The notes: generated by a model from the sequence alone, not told the origin. A stretch of 38,280 nt of DNA from Saprospiraceae bacterium (GCA_024103195.1 JAGFIW010000056.1:1-38280); one strand, 5' to 3'; positions 17,201-25,804 are shown, numbered from the stretch's first letter. Numbers and translations are program-made.

Positions 17201-17479
17201 AGCGACGCCCGGAACGATCGCATCCGGTTTGATGACGTAAGGGATGGCTTTCTTGACGGGTATTTCGCAACTGGCGGCAACGGTCGCTGCACCGAGACTG
17301 AAACCGAGGAATTTGAGGAAGTCTCGCCGGGAGGATTCCACGCGTTCCATGGCGCCGTCACCGGAAAGGGTCTCCAGAAGGGATTCTTCCGGAAATTCAC
17401 GGTGTGCGGCTTCCAGTACCTCAGGGTCGTTGCGCAGATCCTGCGCGCTGATCCAAATCTCCTTGCTGGGCTGCTTCAT
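14297..17479 (-). CDS. actB: Alternative Complex III subunit ActB (molybdopterin-like plus Fe-S protein)
   Basis: The 1060-residue periplasmic subunit fuses a molybdopterin-oxidoreductase-like domain, which binds no Mo cofactor in characterised complexes, to a four-cluster ferredoxin domain. A twin-arginine signal is visible (SSRRDFLKFLG, R51-R52), followed by a probable lipidated C71 (VAASC). The Fe-S part begins near residue 815: C818, C821, C824 and C828; C873, C876, C881 and C885; C905, C911 and C915; C972 and C975; C1002 and C1006. That makes 15 cysteines, fitting three 4Fe-4S clusters plus one 3Fe-4S. The substituted C905-IGTRY-C911 motif is typical of ActB. Its export by Tat already folded is inferred from the signal. 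Confidence 0.96.
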   Translation of the reverse strand: MKQPSKEIWISAQDLRNDPEVLEAAHREFPEESLLETLSGDGAMERVESSRRDFLKFLGFSLGAATVAASCEIPVKKAIPYVIKPDAIVPGVATYYASAWVDGGDVVPVLVKTREGRPIKVEGNALAPLTRGGTNARSQASVLSLYDTNRLQDAGRVQEGKVAYASWDELDKEVGQALAAATSIRLVSRTVASPTARAAIQAFVNARPGAAWIQYDPVSASGLLDAQEMCFGKRVLPSYHFDKAKVIVSFGADFLGTWISPVEYARDYAAGRRITDTANPAMSRHYQVESYMSLTGSNADHRILIKPSEQGAAIATLYNAIARARGLAAITAPSVNDRAAQALSRVAEELLAANGMALVVSDANNPAEQALIARMNEALGAHDTTITFSDYSLQRQGSDRAMKSLVDDMQSGKVDALVVLDGNPVFDAAFGKSFAEGMQKVKTRVSCSLTLDETAALCQWVAPASHGLESWGDAQPKADQVYLMQPTIAPLFKTRQWEESLLVWVGSDQWDRTAEQPYYEFLKKYWQEQLFPAQSKFASFTAFWESSLHDGLLALSAAGAAPTCQMDVTTLAGQISKPGTGEELICFETVNMGAGQFAGNPWLQEMPDPVTRCVWGNYLFVPIGWDGGNAYTMFKGLQDGDKVLLTANGIEREVTIVHQFGLAEGTYALALGYGREVVGTTGLQVGTDTRGWTHISGEGYSRSFVSEVQVSGKSGRDKEFACVQHHHTMGVKGQEKNGETINVDEKTVATIGEGYQGSLVDRSIIFQGTLEEVKGLETRIREKRTAFQSLNEKTLYPDYSDIYQLGHHWGMHIDLSACIGCGACTVACMAENNVPVVGKKEVFRHHEMTWLRIDRYFYGDLENPNVVYQPMLCQHCDNAPCENVCPVSATNHSSEGLNQMAYNRCIGTRYCANNCPYKVRRFNWLDYTKADIFPVNEPRLGQEELPFGADNLTRMVLNPDVTVRSRGVMEKCSFCVQRIQEGKLTAKKEGRPLRDGDVKSACMTACPTGAITFGDLNDKEGRLHSELESPLVYQVLEEVNTRPSVNYRAKVLNRHASLES

Positions 17480-17522
17480 AAACAGGGAAGTATGGGAAGT
17501 AGGAATAGGCTTTTTGTCACAA

Positions 17523-18935
17523 TCAATAATGGCACTTCTGGCATTCCGTGCCCCCGATGTCCTCGACAGTCACCTTCTGGCGTTGGCCGGAGGCCATTTC
17601 CCGGTGGTACCTCTCGTAGGACTGGTAGTAGGGATTCTCACCGAATTTGACTTCGGTCTCCCGGTGGCAATTGATACACCAACCCATGGAAAGGGTGGCG
17701 TACTGCTTGACCACACTCATCTCTTCTACTTTGCCGTGGCAATCCTGACAGGCTACCTTGCCCACTGCGACATGCTGGGCATGGTTGAAATAGACATGAT
17801 CCGGCAGGTTGTGGATCCGCACCCATTCGATCGGGCCGGCGAGTGAGGATTTTTGTTCGTTGGTCAGGGATGCAACCACGTGCTCCCATTGGTCTTTGAC
17901 CGCTTTTTCACCCTTGTTGTCCAGGGACACCAATTCATTGTCGGCGACATAATTGTCGGCGATCCACTTCTTGTATATGGCTTCCACCTCTTCGCGGGAC
18001 ATGTTCTCGTAGTTGTCGATATAGGTGTCGGTATTGGGATTGTATCCCACAGAAGCGAAGATCTTGGTCAACTCGGCGGTCCCGTAGGTCGAGCCTTTCT
18101 TGATGGCCTTGTGACAATTCATGCAGGTATTGGTGGCGGGGATGACGGCGTGTTTGCTCCTGCGAGCCCCGTCATGGCAGTACTGGCAATCAATTTTATG
18201 GACGCCGGCGTGGGTGGCGTGAGAAAACTTGACCGGTTGCTCGGGGGCGTAGTTCTGCTGACGTCCGAAGGCTATGGCATTGTTGACGGTAGTATAGCCG
18301 CCGAGTACGACGAGGGCGAAGATCACGAAAGCGATGACCGAGCGGGAAGTCAGGATTTGGGCCAGGGTGCGGCGCGGGGCATCAAATTCGCCGGCGGCCA
18401 CCTTGTTCATATGGTCGAGGTTGGCAATGATCCTGGCCAGGACGACTGCAATGATGGCCAGAAGACCGGCCAAAACGGCATAGATCAGGAAGTAATTGGT
18501 CTTGGGCTTTTCGGCCACGGCAACGGCATCTCCGGCCGGAGCGGGGGTCCCACCTTCCGTCCCCGTGTAAACCGCATCGACATAGAGAAGTATGGAAGCG
18601 ATATCATCATCGGTCAGGTTGGGGAACGGGTTCATCAGCACCTTGTTCCAGTCGTTGTAAAGAGCAACGGCATAGGGGTCCCCGCTGGCAATAACGGCCT
18701 GGCTGTTGCGGATCCAGGCGTAAAGCAAATCTTCTCTGCCGGCCCAACGCTCCTGTGTCCCGCCCAATGCAGGACCCGTGAGCTTGTCCTTCATGTTGCG
18801 GTTGTGGCATTGGGCACAGTTGGCCTTAAACAAATCCTTGCCTGCAGCTACGGATGGTTGTGCGGGCAGGGCAGTAGAAGACCAAAGCGAAACTACAGCG
18901 ATTAAAAAGCTGAATAACAGGCACTTATTCACCAT
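17523..18935 (-). CDS. actA: Alternative Complex III subunit ActA (hexaheme cytochrome c)
   Basis: The 470-residue protein starts with a signal peptide (about 1-25), then a monoheme cytochrome c domain (CAQCH, 40-44). Two membrane helices follow (about 147-170 and 199-220), then a pentaheme domain with CXXCH motifs at 250, 271, 396, 420 and 465. Characterised ActA is described as membrane-anchored and pentaheme. Here the extra N-terminal heme domain makes six. The electron route would be ActB Fe-S or quinol to the ActA hemes, then ActE, then CoxB. It is the first gene of the 15-gene operon, with a near-consensus promoter 30-60 nt upstream. The final heme motif (CQKCHY) lies at the extreme C-terminus. 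Confidence 0.95.
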   Translation of the reverse strand: MVNKCLLFSFLIAVVSLWSSTALPAQPSVAAGKDLFKANCAQCHNRNMKDKLTGPALGGTQERWAGREDLLYAWIRNSQAVIASGDPYAVALYNDWNKVLMNPFPNLTDDDIASILLYVDAVYTGTEGGTPAPAGDAVAVAEKPKTNYFLIYAVLAGLLAIIAVVLARIIANLDHMNKVAAGEFDAPRRTLAQILTSRSVIAFVIFALVVLGGYTTVNNAIAFGRQQNYAPEQPVKFSHATHAGVHKIDCQYCHDGARRSKHAVIPATNTCMNCHKAIKKGSTYGTAELTKIFASVGYNPNTDTYIDNYENMSREEVEAIYKKWIADNYVADNELVSLDNKGEKAVKDQWEHVVASLTNEQKSSLAGPIEWVRIHNLPDHVYFNHAQHVAVGKVACQDCHGKVEEMSVVKQYATLSMGWCINCHRETEVKFGENPYYQSYERYHREMASGQRQKVTVEDIGGTECQKCHY

Positions 18936-18964
18936 AGCAGGGGATTGTCAGTTTTTCGTCACGG

Positions 18965-18995
18965 CAAAAATACAATTAGGTCTCACCTGAGCAAA
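18965..18995 (-). promoter_or_regulatory. Bacteroidota-type promoter of the act-cox operon
   Basis: Reading the minus strand, TTTG (18995-18992) and TATTTTTG (18972-18965) are separated by 19 nt. This matches the Bacteroidota housekeeping consensus TTTG-N19-21-TAnnTTTG in both boxes. Transcription would start about 18958-18960, leaving a leader of about 24 nt before the actA ATG at 18935. It is the only promoter in the window with both boxes intact. Confidence 0.8.
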
Positions 18996-19017
18996 TGAAA
19001 AGCCGAAAGGGGATGGC

Positions 19018-19038
19018 TATTTAGATGTGTTCTAAATA
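19018..19038. promoter_or_regulatory. Palindrome between thyA end and the act-cox promoter
   Basis: TATTTAGA (19018-19025) and TCTAAATA (19031-19038) form a perfect 8-bp inverted repeat with a TGTGT spacer. It starts 2 nt after the thyA stop and lies about 60-80 bp upstream of the inferred actA start point. With no T-run it is a poor terminator. Its size and symmetry would suit a dimeric regulator, but that is inference. Confidence 0.45.
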
Positions 19039-19039
19039 A

Positions 19040-19834
19040 CTACACGGAAACCTCGGCTTTGATATGGGGATGCGGATCATAGTTGCGCAACTCGAAATGT
19101 TCGAACCGGAAATCAAAGAGATCCGTCACGGAGGGGTCCAGGTGCATGTGGGGCAGGGTGCGGGGTTGACGCGTGAGTTGTTCCCTGGCCTGGTCCATGT
19201 GATTGTTGTACAGATGCAGGTCGCCAAACGTATGGATGAATTCCCCCGGACGGAGGCCGGTCACCCTGGCAATCATGAGGGTCAGCAAGGCATAGCTGGC
19301 AATATTGAACGGAACTCCGAGAAAAGCGTCCGCCGATCGCTGGTAGAGCTGACAAGAGAGCCGGCCTTCGGCGACATAAAACTGGAACAGGCAATGACAG
19401 GGGCTGAGCGCCATCTGGTCGAGGTCGCCCACGTTCCAGGCGGATACCACCATTCGCCGGGAATCCGGTTGGTGGCGAATGGTATGCAAGAGTTCGGATA
19501 TCTGATCATGCGTCCGTCCATCCGCTCCCTGCCAGGACCGCCACTGGTGTCCGTACACGGGACCCAGGTTGCCCTGTTCATCCGCCCATTCGTTCCATAT
19601 CCTCACCCCGTTTTCCTGCAGGTACTGCACATTGGTATCTCCCCGTAAAAACCAGAGCAATTCATAAATAATGGAACGGAGATGCAGTTTTTTGGTCGTG
19701 ACGAGCGGGAAGCCTTCCTCCAAATCGAAGCGCATCTGGTAGCCGAATACACTCTGAGTGCCGGTCCCGGTGCGATCGCTTTTCGGTGTACCTTTATCGA
19801 GAATGTGCCGGAGTAGGTCGTGGTATTGGCGCAT
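19040..19834 (-). CDS. thyA: Thymidylate synthase
   Basis: The 264-residue enzyme, identical in length to E. coli ThyA, methylates dUMP to dTMP using methylenetetrahydrofolate. Visible landmarks are the start [12 protein letters not shown], the phosphate-binding SDRTGTGT (19-26), the catalytic C146 in [30 protein letters not shown] (165-182) and the C-terminal [10 protein letters not shown]. The ATG at 19834 is 15 nt after a TAGCTTTG -7 box; the upstream in-frame start at 19903 would swallow that promoter and is rejected. thyA is divergent from the UbiD-family gene. Confidence 0.98.
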   Translation of the reverse strand: MRQYHDLLRHILDKGTPKSDRTGTGTQSVFGYQMRFDLEEGFPLVTTKKLHLRSIIYELLWFLRGDTNVQYLQENGVRIWNEWADEQGNLGPVYGHQWRSWQGADGRTHDQISELLHTIRHQPDSRRMVVSAWNVGDLDQMALSPCHCLFQFYVAEGRLSCQLYQRSADAFLGVPFNIASYALLTLMIARVTGLRPGEFIHTFGDLHLYNNHMDQAREQLTRQPRTLPHMHLDPSVTDLFDFRFEHFELRNYDPHPHIKAEVSV

Positions 19835-19849
19835 GGTGTCCGGTTTGCC

Positions 19850-19857
19850 CAAAGCTA
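19850..19857 (-). promoter_or_regulatory. -7 promoter box for thyA
   Basis: On the minus strand this reads TAGCTTTG, a full match to TAnnTTTG, ending 15 nt before the thyA ATG at 19834. No -33 TTTG is seen at the right spacing. Confidence 0.55.
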
Positions 19858-19901
19858 CGAACTGCCTGCCTATTGGTCTGTTATCCATCCAAAATCCATC
19901 C

Positions 19902-21743
19902 ATGACTTACCGCAGTCTTCAGGCGTGTGTCCGGGATCTCGAAGCCACCGGTCAACTATTCCGTATCCGTTTTGAAACAGATCCCGACCTGGAAATGGCG
20001 GAAATCCATCGCAGGGTCTTTGAAGCTGGGGGGCCTGCCCTCCTCTTCGAGCGTGTCAAGGGGTCCCCTTTCCCTGCTTTGTCCAATTTGTATGGCACGC
20101 GTGAACGGACGCGATTTCTCTTCAGGGACACCTTGCGCGGGTTGGACCAGGTCATCCAATTGAAAGCCGATCCTTCTCGTCTTCTACGTTCACCGTCCCG
20201 TTATTGGAAAACTCCTTTTACGGCCCTTCGGGGATTACCGGTCAAACGGTCGTCAGCTCCCGTTCTTCACGGTACCACGACCATCTCCCAACTCCCGCGC
20301 ATCAAAAGCTGGCCCATGGATGGTGGTGCTTTCATAACCCTGCCCCAGGTCATCTCTTTCCCCCCCGGATCCCACCGGGTCATGCAATCGAATGTCGGCA
20401 TGTATCGCATCCAACTCGATGGCAACGACTACGCGAAAGAAAAAGAGATAGGTCTGCACTATCAGATCCACAGAGGTATCGGCATTCATCACACCCAGTA
20501 CAAAACCAGTAATGAGCCATTTCGTGTCACCATTGCGGTCGGAGGACCGCCGGCGAATGCTTTTGCGGCCATAATGCCTTTGCCGGAAGGCCTCTCCGAA
20601 CTGACCTTTGCCGGCATGCTGGGCGGGCATCGGTTTCCTTATCATTTCAGAGACGGTTACTTCATGGCCAATGAAGCGGATTTCTGCCTTACCGGGACCA
20701 TTCGTAAAGAGGGCCTCAAGCCGGAGGGCCCCTTCGGCGACCATCTCGGTTACTACAGTCTGACCCATGATTTTCCGGTCATGGAGGTCGATAGGGTGTG
20801 GCATCGAAAGGATGCGATCTGGCATTTCACGGTGGTCGGACGGCCCCCCCAGGAAGACACCTATTTCGGTCAGCTCATCCACGACATCGTCGGCGATTTG
20901 CTGCCCTCCGAATTTCCGGGTGTCCGCGAGGTCAATGCCGTCGATGCGGCCGGGGTTCACCCTTTGCTTCTTGCTATCGGGTCCGAACGATACATGCCTT
21001 TCCGTGAACCCGTACCGGAGGAGATCCTGACGCAGGCCCTGCATTTGCTCGGCAAAGGGCAAACGTCACTTGCCAAATTCCTGATCATTGCCGATGCGCT
21101 GGATGACCCTGCGCTGTCCACCCACGATATCGGCCGGTTTTTACATCATGTATTGGAGCGGATCCGTTGGGAAAGGGACCTCCATTTTCATACCTGTACA
21201 ACCATGGATACGCTGGACTATTCCGGGACCGGGTGGAATGCCGGATCCAAAGTGGTCATGGCCTGCCGGGGACCGGTAGTCCGCCAATTGGGGAACGCGC
21301 TTCCCGCTCTGGATGGAATTGAGGGTTGGTCCCAAGCCCGGGTGGCGATGCCCGGCGTGCTTTGCCTGTCGGGCCCTCCGTTCCCGGGATACAAGGACCT
21401 CGCAGCGCATTTACGCCCATTGCTGGAAGCCCTCCGCCGACTGGATCCCGCCCGGTGGCCCCTGGTGGTGCTGCAGGATGACGCCGCCTTCAGCGCCGCC
21501 AACCTCTCCAATTTCCTGTGGACCACCTTTACGAGGGTCAATCCTTCCCATGACATCCATGGCGTGGATGCCTTTACCGACCATAAACACTGGGGCTGCC
21601 GGGGCGCGCTGGTCCTCGATGCCCGAACCAAGCCTCATCACGCTCCACCTCTGGAAACCGATCCGGCCGTCAACCGGAAGGTAGACACCTATTTCGCCTC
21701 CGGGGGACCACTTCATGATTTACTGGCCGGACCCTCGCGTTGA
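19902..21743 (+). CDS. UbiD family decarboxylase
   Basis: The 613-residue product belongs to the prenylated-FMN-dependent UbiD superfamily, which performs reversible decarboxylation of aromatic or unsaturated acids. Visible landmarks are [14 protein letters not shown] (163-176, metal Asn at 164), [15 protein letters not shown] (186-200, H190), RVTIAVGG (208-215) and the acidic residues E258 and E275 (in [12 protein letters not shown]). The proteins of about 600 residues in Bacteroidota are often annotated as menaquinone-pathway decarboxylases, but no partner gene (mqn, ubiX or ubiA) is nearby, so the substrate is open. The start at 19902 ([10 protein letters not shown]) is preferred because the upstream extension runs antisense into thyA. 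Its stop overlaps the next start (TGATG). Confidence 0.88.
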   Translation: MTYRSLQACVRDLEATGQLFRIRFETDPDLEMAEIHRRVFEAGGPALLFERVKGSPFPALSNLYGTRERTRFLFRDTLRGLDQVIQLKADPSRLLRSPSRYWKTPFTALRGLPVKRSSAPVLHGTTTISQLPRIKSWPMDGGAFITLPQVISFPPGSHRVMQSNVGMYRIQLDGNDYAKEKEIGLHYQIHRGIGIHHTQYKTSNEPFRVTIAVGGPPANAFAAIMPLPEGLSELTFAGMLGGHRFPYHFRDGYFMANEADFCLTGTIRKEGLKPEGPFGDHLGYYSLTHDFPVMEVDRVWHRKDAIWHFTVVGRPPQEDTYFGQLIHDIVGDLLPSEFPGVREVNAVDAAGVHPLLLAIGSERYMPFREPVPEEILTQALHLLGKGQTSLAKFLIIADALDDPALSTHDIGRFLHHVLERIRWERDLHFHTCTTMDTLDYSGTGWNAGSKVVMACRGPVVRQLGNALPALDGIEGWSQARVAMPGVLCLSGPPFPGYKDLAAHLRPLLEALRRLDPARWPLVVLQDDAAFSAANLSNFLWTTFTRVNPSHDIHGVDAFTDHKHWGCRGALVLDARTKPHHAPPLETDPAVNRKVDTYFASGGPLHDLLAGPSR

Positions 21744-23113
21744 TGACTGACTACCCCGCTGACTTCCTCCGGGACATGGCTACCCGACTGGGGCCGGAAT
21801 ACCCCGCATTCCTGCAAAGTCTGGAAGACATCCCGCCGGTGAGTATCCGTTGGCACCCGAACAAGGCCTCTGCATTTGCCAAGGGAGACGATCCGGTGCC
21901 CTGGTGCCACACGGGTTATTACCTGCAAGAACGGCCGGTATTCACGCTTGATCCATTGTTTCACGCAGGTGCTTATTACGTCCAGGAGGCCAGCAGCATG
22001 CTGTTGGAACCGGCCCTGGCAGCCATTGGTCCCTCTGATCGGCCACGTGCGGTGCTGGACTTGTGTGCCGCACCCGGAGGCAAGGCCGTTCATTTGCTTC
22101 ACCTGCTGGCCGATGGCGATTTGTTGGTGGCCAACGAGATCCATCCCGGGCGTTTTCGCATTTTGGAAGAAAACATGATCCGGCAGGGTCGCGCCGGATA
22201 TGCCCTTACCCGGCAGGCTCCCCATACACTGGCCAGGGCATGGACCGAGCGGTTTGATTTGGTATTGACCGATGCTCCCTGCTCGGGTGAAGGGATGTTC
22301 AGGAAGGATCCGGGTGCCATCAGGGAATGGTCGTCCGCACAGGTGGATCAATGCGTCTTGCGCCAGGCAGATATTCTCGACCATGCCTTCCGGCTGCTTG
22401 CGCCGGGTGGTTTTCTGGTTTACAGCACTTGCACCTTGAACACCAGGGAAAATGAAGATCAAATGACCCGGCTGCTCGCCAAATATCCCCTGGAAGAGGT
22501 GGTGATATCCCTCCCTAAGGAATGGGGCCTTCAAAGCGGGGCCCCCGGGATCAGGGCATGGCCACACCGGGTCCGGGGCGAAGGGTTTTACCTCTGCGTG
22601 CTCCGCAAGAAGGAGAGCCATGAGCGCATGTCCCGGGACTCCCGATTCCTGCGCAAGGATTCCCGGCCAAGGTTGGAGGATCTGCCTTTCTGGAGCCGGG
22701 AATACCTCGTGGCTCCAGATTCATTTGAATACAACACCCGAAAGGACGATCGCCTTTTCATCTTTCCACGACAACTTGCCGCCCATTTCATGGATCTGGC
22801 CGGGCACCCGTTGATCGTCCGGCAAGGGCTTGAGGCAGGCCTGTTGCGAAAAGGAACACTTTTTCAACCCGCCCACGATCTCGCCCTCAGTGTGGACTTG
22901 TCGCCCGATGTACCAGCCCTCGATCTGACGCTGGAAGAAGCATTGTCTTACCTGCGGCGGAAAGGGCTTCCCCCCCGCGGGGAGGTGACCGGATTTTGTC
23001 TGGCACGATACCGGAATACCGGACTCGGATGGGTCAAGGGGATTCCGGGGCGTATCAACAACTTGTACCCGGCTCACTGGCGTATCCGCATGTCGGAGCC
23101 GTCCTCTTCTTGA
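21743..23113 (+). CDS. RsmF-like rRNA m5C methyltransferase (NOL1/NOP2/Sun family)
   Basis: The 456-residue SAM-dependent enzyme is predicted to methylate cytosine C5 in 16S rRNA. An N-terminal domain is followed by motif I (LDLCAAPGGKAVHL, 105-118), the catalytic pair C180 (TDAPCSGEGMFRKDP) and C230 (YSTCTLNTREN), and a C-terminal RNA-binding extension of about 170 residues, as in RsmF/YebU. The ATG at 21743 shares its A with the TGA of the UbiD gene, so the two are probably co-translated. Exact target position is not deducible. A second family member lies at 33092-34309. Confidence 0.9.
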   Translation: MTDYPADFLRDMATRLGPEYPAFLQSLEDIPPVSIRWHPNKASAFAKGDDPVPWCHTGYYLQERPVFTLDPLFHAGAYYVQEASSMLLEPALAAIGPSDRPRAVLDLCAAPGGKAVHLLHLLADGDLLVANEIHPGRFRILEENMIRQGRAGYALTRQAPHTLARAWTERFDLVLTDAPCSGEGMFRKDPGAIREWSSAQVDQCVLRQADILDHAFRLLAPGGFLVYSTCTLNTRENEDQMTRLLAKYPLEEVVISLPKEWGLQSGAPGIRAWPHRVRGEGFYLCVLRKKESHERMSRDSRFLRKDSRPRLEDLPFWSREYLVAPDSFEYNTRKDDRLFIFPRQLAAHFMDLAGHPLIVRQGLEAGLLRKGTLFQPAHDLALSVDLSPDVPALDLTLEEALSYLRRKGLPPRGEVTGFCLARYRNTGLGWVKGIPGRINNLYPAHWRIRMSEPSSS

Positions 23114-23218
23114 GTGACCGGAATCGTCCCGGTCGTGGGATGTCCGTGGAGAAGACAGCGCAGGGAATCCTGGATTGTTAATACCTTATGGCGTTTTTTG
23201 ACGACCAAACCTTACCCC

Positions 23219-24829
23219 ATGTGGAAAAAAACACCCTGTTTGCTTTTGTTGGCGGCCACCTTTTTCAGCCTTCTCCCCTCCCCTGTCCGGGCAGAGGGAT
23301 GGGATGAAAAAATCAACAACTGGGTCCAGCCGGCCACCAACTGGATCGAGACGTTTGTCTTCTTTCCGATCTCTTTTACGGCGGGAGGAACGGAATTTTC
23401 GGTACCCATCGTATTGATCATCCTGATCGCTGGCGCTGCCTATTTCACGATCTTTTTCGGTTTCCCGAATATCCGGTATTTCATGACTTCCCTGCGGATC
23501 ATCAGGGGCAAATACGCGGCGATTGAAGGACCTGTGACGGAGGTACTCCCCGCGGAGATCAACAAGGTCAACGGGGACATTCCGGACACGGCACGGATTG
23601 AAGGCCACTCGGGAGAGGTCAGCCATTTCCAGGCGCTCACGGCTGCCTTGTCCGCTACTGTCGGACTCGGCAATATCGCCGGTGTAGCCATCGCCATTGC
23701 CATTGGAGGACCGGGGGCCACGTTCTGGATGATCCTGGCCGGTTTTATGGGCATGGCTTCCAAATTCACCGAGTGTACACTGGGGGTCAAATACCGGGAC
23801 ATCAGTCCGGATGGGACGGTTTACGGAGGCCCGATGTATTATCTGTACCGGGGTTTGGCCGAGAAGAAAATGGCAGGCCTTGGCAAGTTCTTCGCCATCT
23901 TTTTTGCCATCATGTGTGTCGGGGGTTCATTTGGCGGCGGCAACATGTTCCAGGCCAACCAGGCGACCCAAATGCTGGTCAGCACCTTTGAAGTCTCATC
24001 GGGAAGCTCGGGCCTGGCCATTGGACTGATATTGGCCATCCTCGTGGCTATCGTGATTATCGGAGGCATCAAACGCATCGCCGCCTGGACCGAGAAGATC
24101 GTTCCTTTTATGGTCGGGATTTATGTGGCGGCGGCATTGATCATCCTGGTCGCCAAATACACGGATATCCCTCGGGCATTCGAACTCATTTTCGAGGGCG
24201 CTTTTGCCCCGATGGGTATTGCCGGCGGCATCGTCGGGGTGTTGATCCAGGGTTTCCGAAGAGCTGCTTTTTCCAATGAAGCGGGCGTCGGGTCTGCCGC
24301 CATCGCCCACTCTGCCGTCAAAACCCGATATCCTGCCAGCGAAGGGATGGTATCCCTCATGGAGCCGTTCATTGATACCGTTGTGGTCTGCACCATGACG
24401 GCGCTGGTCATTGTGATTACCAATATTGACGGTGGTTTTCTCACCTATGGCGACGGTACGGGCCTCAACGGAGTCAGCTTGACCGCTACGGCCTTTGATT
24501 CCGTCATCCCGCACTTTTCCTACATTCTGACCCTGGCAGTGACGTTGTTCGCTTTTTCGACCATGATCTCCTGGTCCTACTACGGGTTGCAGTCCTGGCT
24601 TTTCCTCTTTGGCCGTACCCGCAGGAATGCCATGGTCTACAAGAGCTTGTTCCTGATTTTCGTGGTGGTGGGCTCTGCGGCAAGTTTGGGTGCCGTTGTA
24701 GGATTTTCGGATGCGATGATCTTCGCCATGGTGTTCCCCAACATCATTGGTCTGGTCATCCTCGCCCCGGAGGTCAAGAAGGAAGTAAGGCGATATCTGG
24801 ATGCCATCCGGAGGGTGGAGAGCCGGTAG
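23219..24829 (+). CDS. Sodium:alanine/glycine symporter (AGCS family)
   Basis: The 536-residue inner-membrane transporter imports alanine or glycine with Na+. A hydrophobic N-terminal segment with a possible signal (LLLLAATFFSLLPSPVRA) precedes the core. Family landmarks are TVGLGNIAGVAIAIAIGGPG, FWMILAGFMGMASKFTECTLGVKYR (as a region, about residues 170-195), the GGPMYYLYRG loop and RAAFSNEAGVGSAAIAHSA. Ten to eleven helices are expected. The ATG at 23219 (MWKKTPCLL) is chosen; the frame is open for another 35 codons upstream, but that leader is not conserved-looking. The gene is alone on its strand with 105 bp before it. No -7 box was found. Confidence 0.93.
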   Translation: MWKKTPCLLLLAATFFSLLPSPVRAEGWDEKINNWVQPATNWIETFVFFPISFTAGGTEFSVPIVLIILIAGAAYFTIFFGFPNIRYFMTSLRIIRGKYAAIEGPVTEVLPAEINKVNGDIPDTARIEGHSGEVSHFQALTAALSATVGLGNIAGVAIAIAIGGPGATFWMILAGFMGMASKFTECTLGVKYRDISPDGTVYGGPMYYLYRGLAEKKMAGLGKFFAIFFAIMCVGGSFGGGNMFQANQATQMLVSTFEVSSGSSGLAIGLILAILVAIVIIGGIKRIAAWTEKIVPFMVGIYVAAALIILVAKYTDIPRAFELIFEGAFAPMGIAGGIVGVLIQGFRRAAFSNEAGVGSAAIAHSAVKTRYPASEGMVSLMEPFIDTVVVCTMTALVIVITNIDGGFLTYGDGTGLNGVSLTATAFDSVIPHFSYILTLAVTLFAFSTMISWSYYGLQSWLFLFGRTRRNAMVYKSLFLIFVVVGSAASLGAVVGFSDAMIFAMVFPNIIGLVILAPEVKKEVRRYLDAIRRVESR

Positions 24830-24855
24830 CGCCGGTTCCGGCCTTCGGCTTGCGA

Positions 24856-25758
24856 TCAGGAGCCGCGCAGGAAATCCGTGATCCAATGCCAGACACGGGA
24901 ATCTTTGACCAGTCGATAATGGCCAAACCCCGATGTCCTGATCAGGGATGCTTCGGGCAATGCGCCGGCTATGCGTTCGGCTTCGGATATCGGGACGACA
25001 TCGTCCATTTCGTCATGGATGATCAGTACCCGGGCACCCAGCCGGTTTCCCATCCGGTGGATCTCCGTCTCTTCCAGCGGTCGGCCCAGTTTCTTCCGGG
25101 CCTGTTTGCGGGCCTCGGCAACGATGGCGGAGGACACCTTTGTCTGGCGAAAGAACTCCTCGAAGATATCCGTGACGGAAGCGGGTACCGATAGCATGAC
25201 GATCCGGTGTATTTGCCACGAATGGGGCATGAAAGCAAGGGCAAATGCCAGCGCGCGGGCGCCAATCGAATGGGTCACAGCGGCCTCAAACGGACCACAA
25301 GCACGGTCAATGTCGCGGATAGCCCCGGCATAGGTATCCAGGGACATCCTGCATCCGGAGGATTCGCCATGTCCCGGCGCATCCATGGCCACCACGCAGA
25401 ATCCGGCTTCCATCAGGGAGGGCACCACATAACGGAGCGCAGTACCTCTGGATTGCCATCCGTGAAGGAGGAGGACACGGTGACCACCATTGCCCCATGT
25501 GTATGTGCGTATACGACCGAAAGGAGTCTCCACCTGGTCCCTGTTGGCCGATTGAAGCAAGGGATCTTCCCTGTAATGGCGGGCTTTACGACCGGGAAAG
25601 CTGAATATCCATATCAACCACCGGGCCGCCAGAGCCGGACTGAAGAAACCCACTCCCTTCAATATCCATCCTATCCATGGAAGAGCCGGCAGCGGCCTGA
25701 CTTCCTGATCGGGGCGGGTTTTGCGGGCGGAAGCTCCCGGGTCCTGGGCATCCATCAT
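24856..25758 (-). CDS. Alpha/beta hydrolase
   Basis: The 300-residue product has a membrane-like stretch near the N-terminus (WIGWILKGVGFFSPALAARWL, about 28-48, possibly an anchor) and then an alpha/beta hydrolase core. The oxyanion region is VLLLHGWQSRG, the DAPGHGESSG segment follows, the nucleophile Ser164 lies in VTHSIGA, and the likely acid and base are in HDEMDDVVP and GFGHYRL (H280). The nucleophile elbow reads T-H-S-I-G rather than G-x-S-x-G. The substrate is unknown: esterase, lipase or thioesterase are all possible. The ATG is at 25758 or 25755; an in-frame TTG at 25767 is less likely. Convergent with the symporter gene (26 bp apart) and divergent from folK. Confidence 0.85.
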   Translation of the reverse strand: MMDAQDPGASARKTRPDQEVRPLPALPWIGWILKGVGFFSPALAARWLIWIFSFPGRKARHYREDPLLQSANRDQVETPFGRIRTYTWGNGGHRVLLLHGWQSRGTALRYVVPSLMEAGFCVVAMDAPGHGESSGCRMSLDTYAGAIRDIDRACGPFEAAVTHSIGARALAFALAFMPHSWQIHRIVMLSVPASVTDIFEEFFRQTKVSSAIVAEARKQARKKLGRPLEETEIHRMGNRLGARVLIIHDEMDDVVPISEAERIAGALPEASLIRTSGFGHYRLVKDSRVWHWITDFLRGS

Positions 25759-25775
25759 CGGCGACAAATATCCGC

Positions 25776-25783
25776 TATCTTTG
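25776..25783 (+). promoter_or_regulatory. -7 promoter box for folK
   Basis: TATCTTTG matches TAnnTTTG and ends 21 nt before the folK ATG at 25805. It lies inside the 46-bp gap between the divergent hydrolase and folK genes, so any promoter for the hydrolase must overlap or lie within folK. Confidence 0.55.
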
Positions 25784-25804
25784 GCAACCTGCTACGACTG
25801 CACC

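Noticed and set aside
10191..18935. A polysulfide/thiosulfate reductase or molybdoenzyme operon
   Set aside because: NrfD-like and molybdopterin-like subunits are present, but DUF3341, the hexaheme and monoheme cytochromes and the direct link to cox genes identify Alternative Complex III.
24830..24855. Terminator between the symporter and hydrolase genes
   Set aside because: The GCCGG/CCGGC arms leave a 2-nt loop and no T-run follows, so no stable terminator can be supported.
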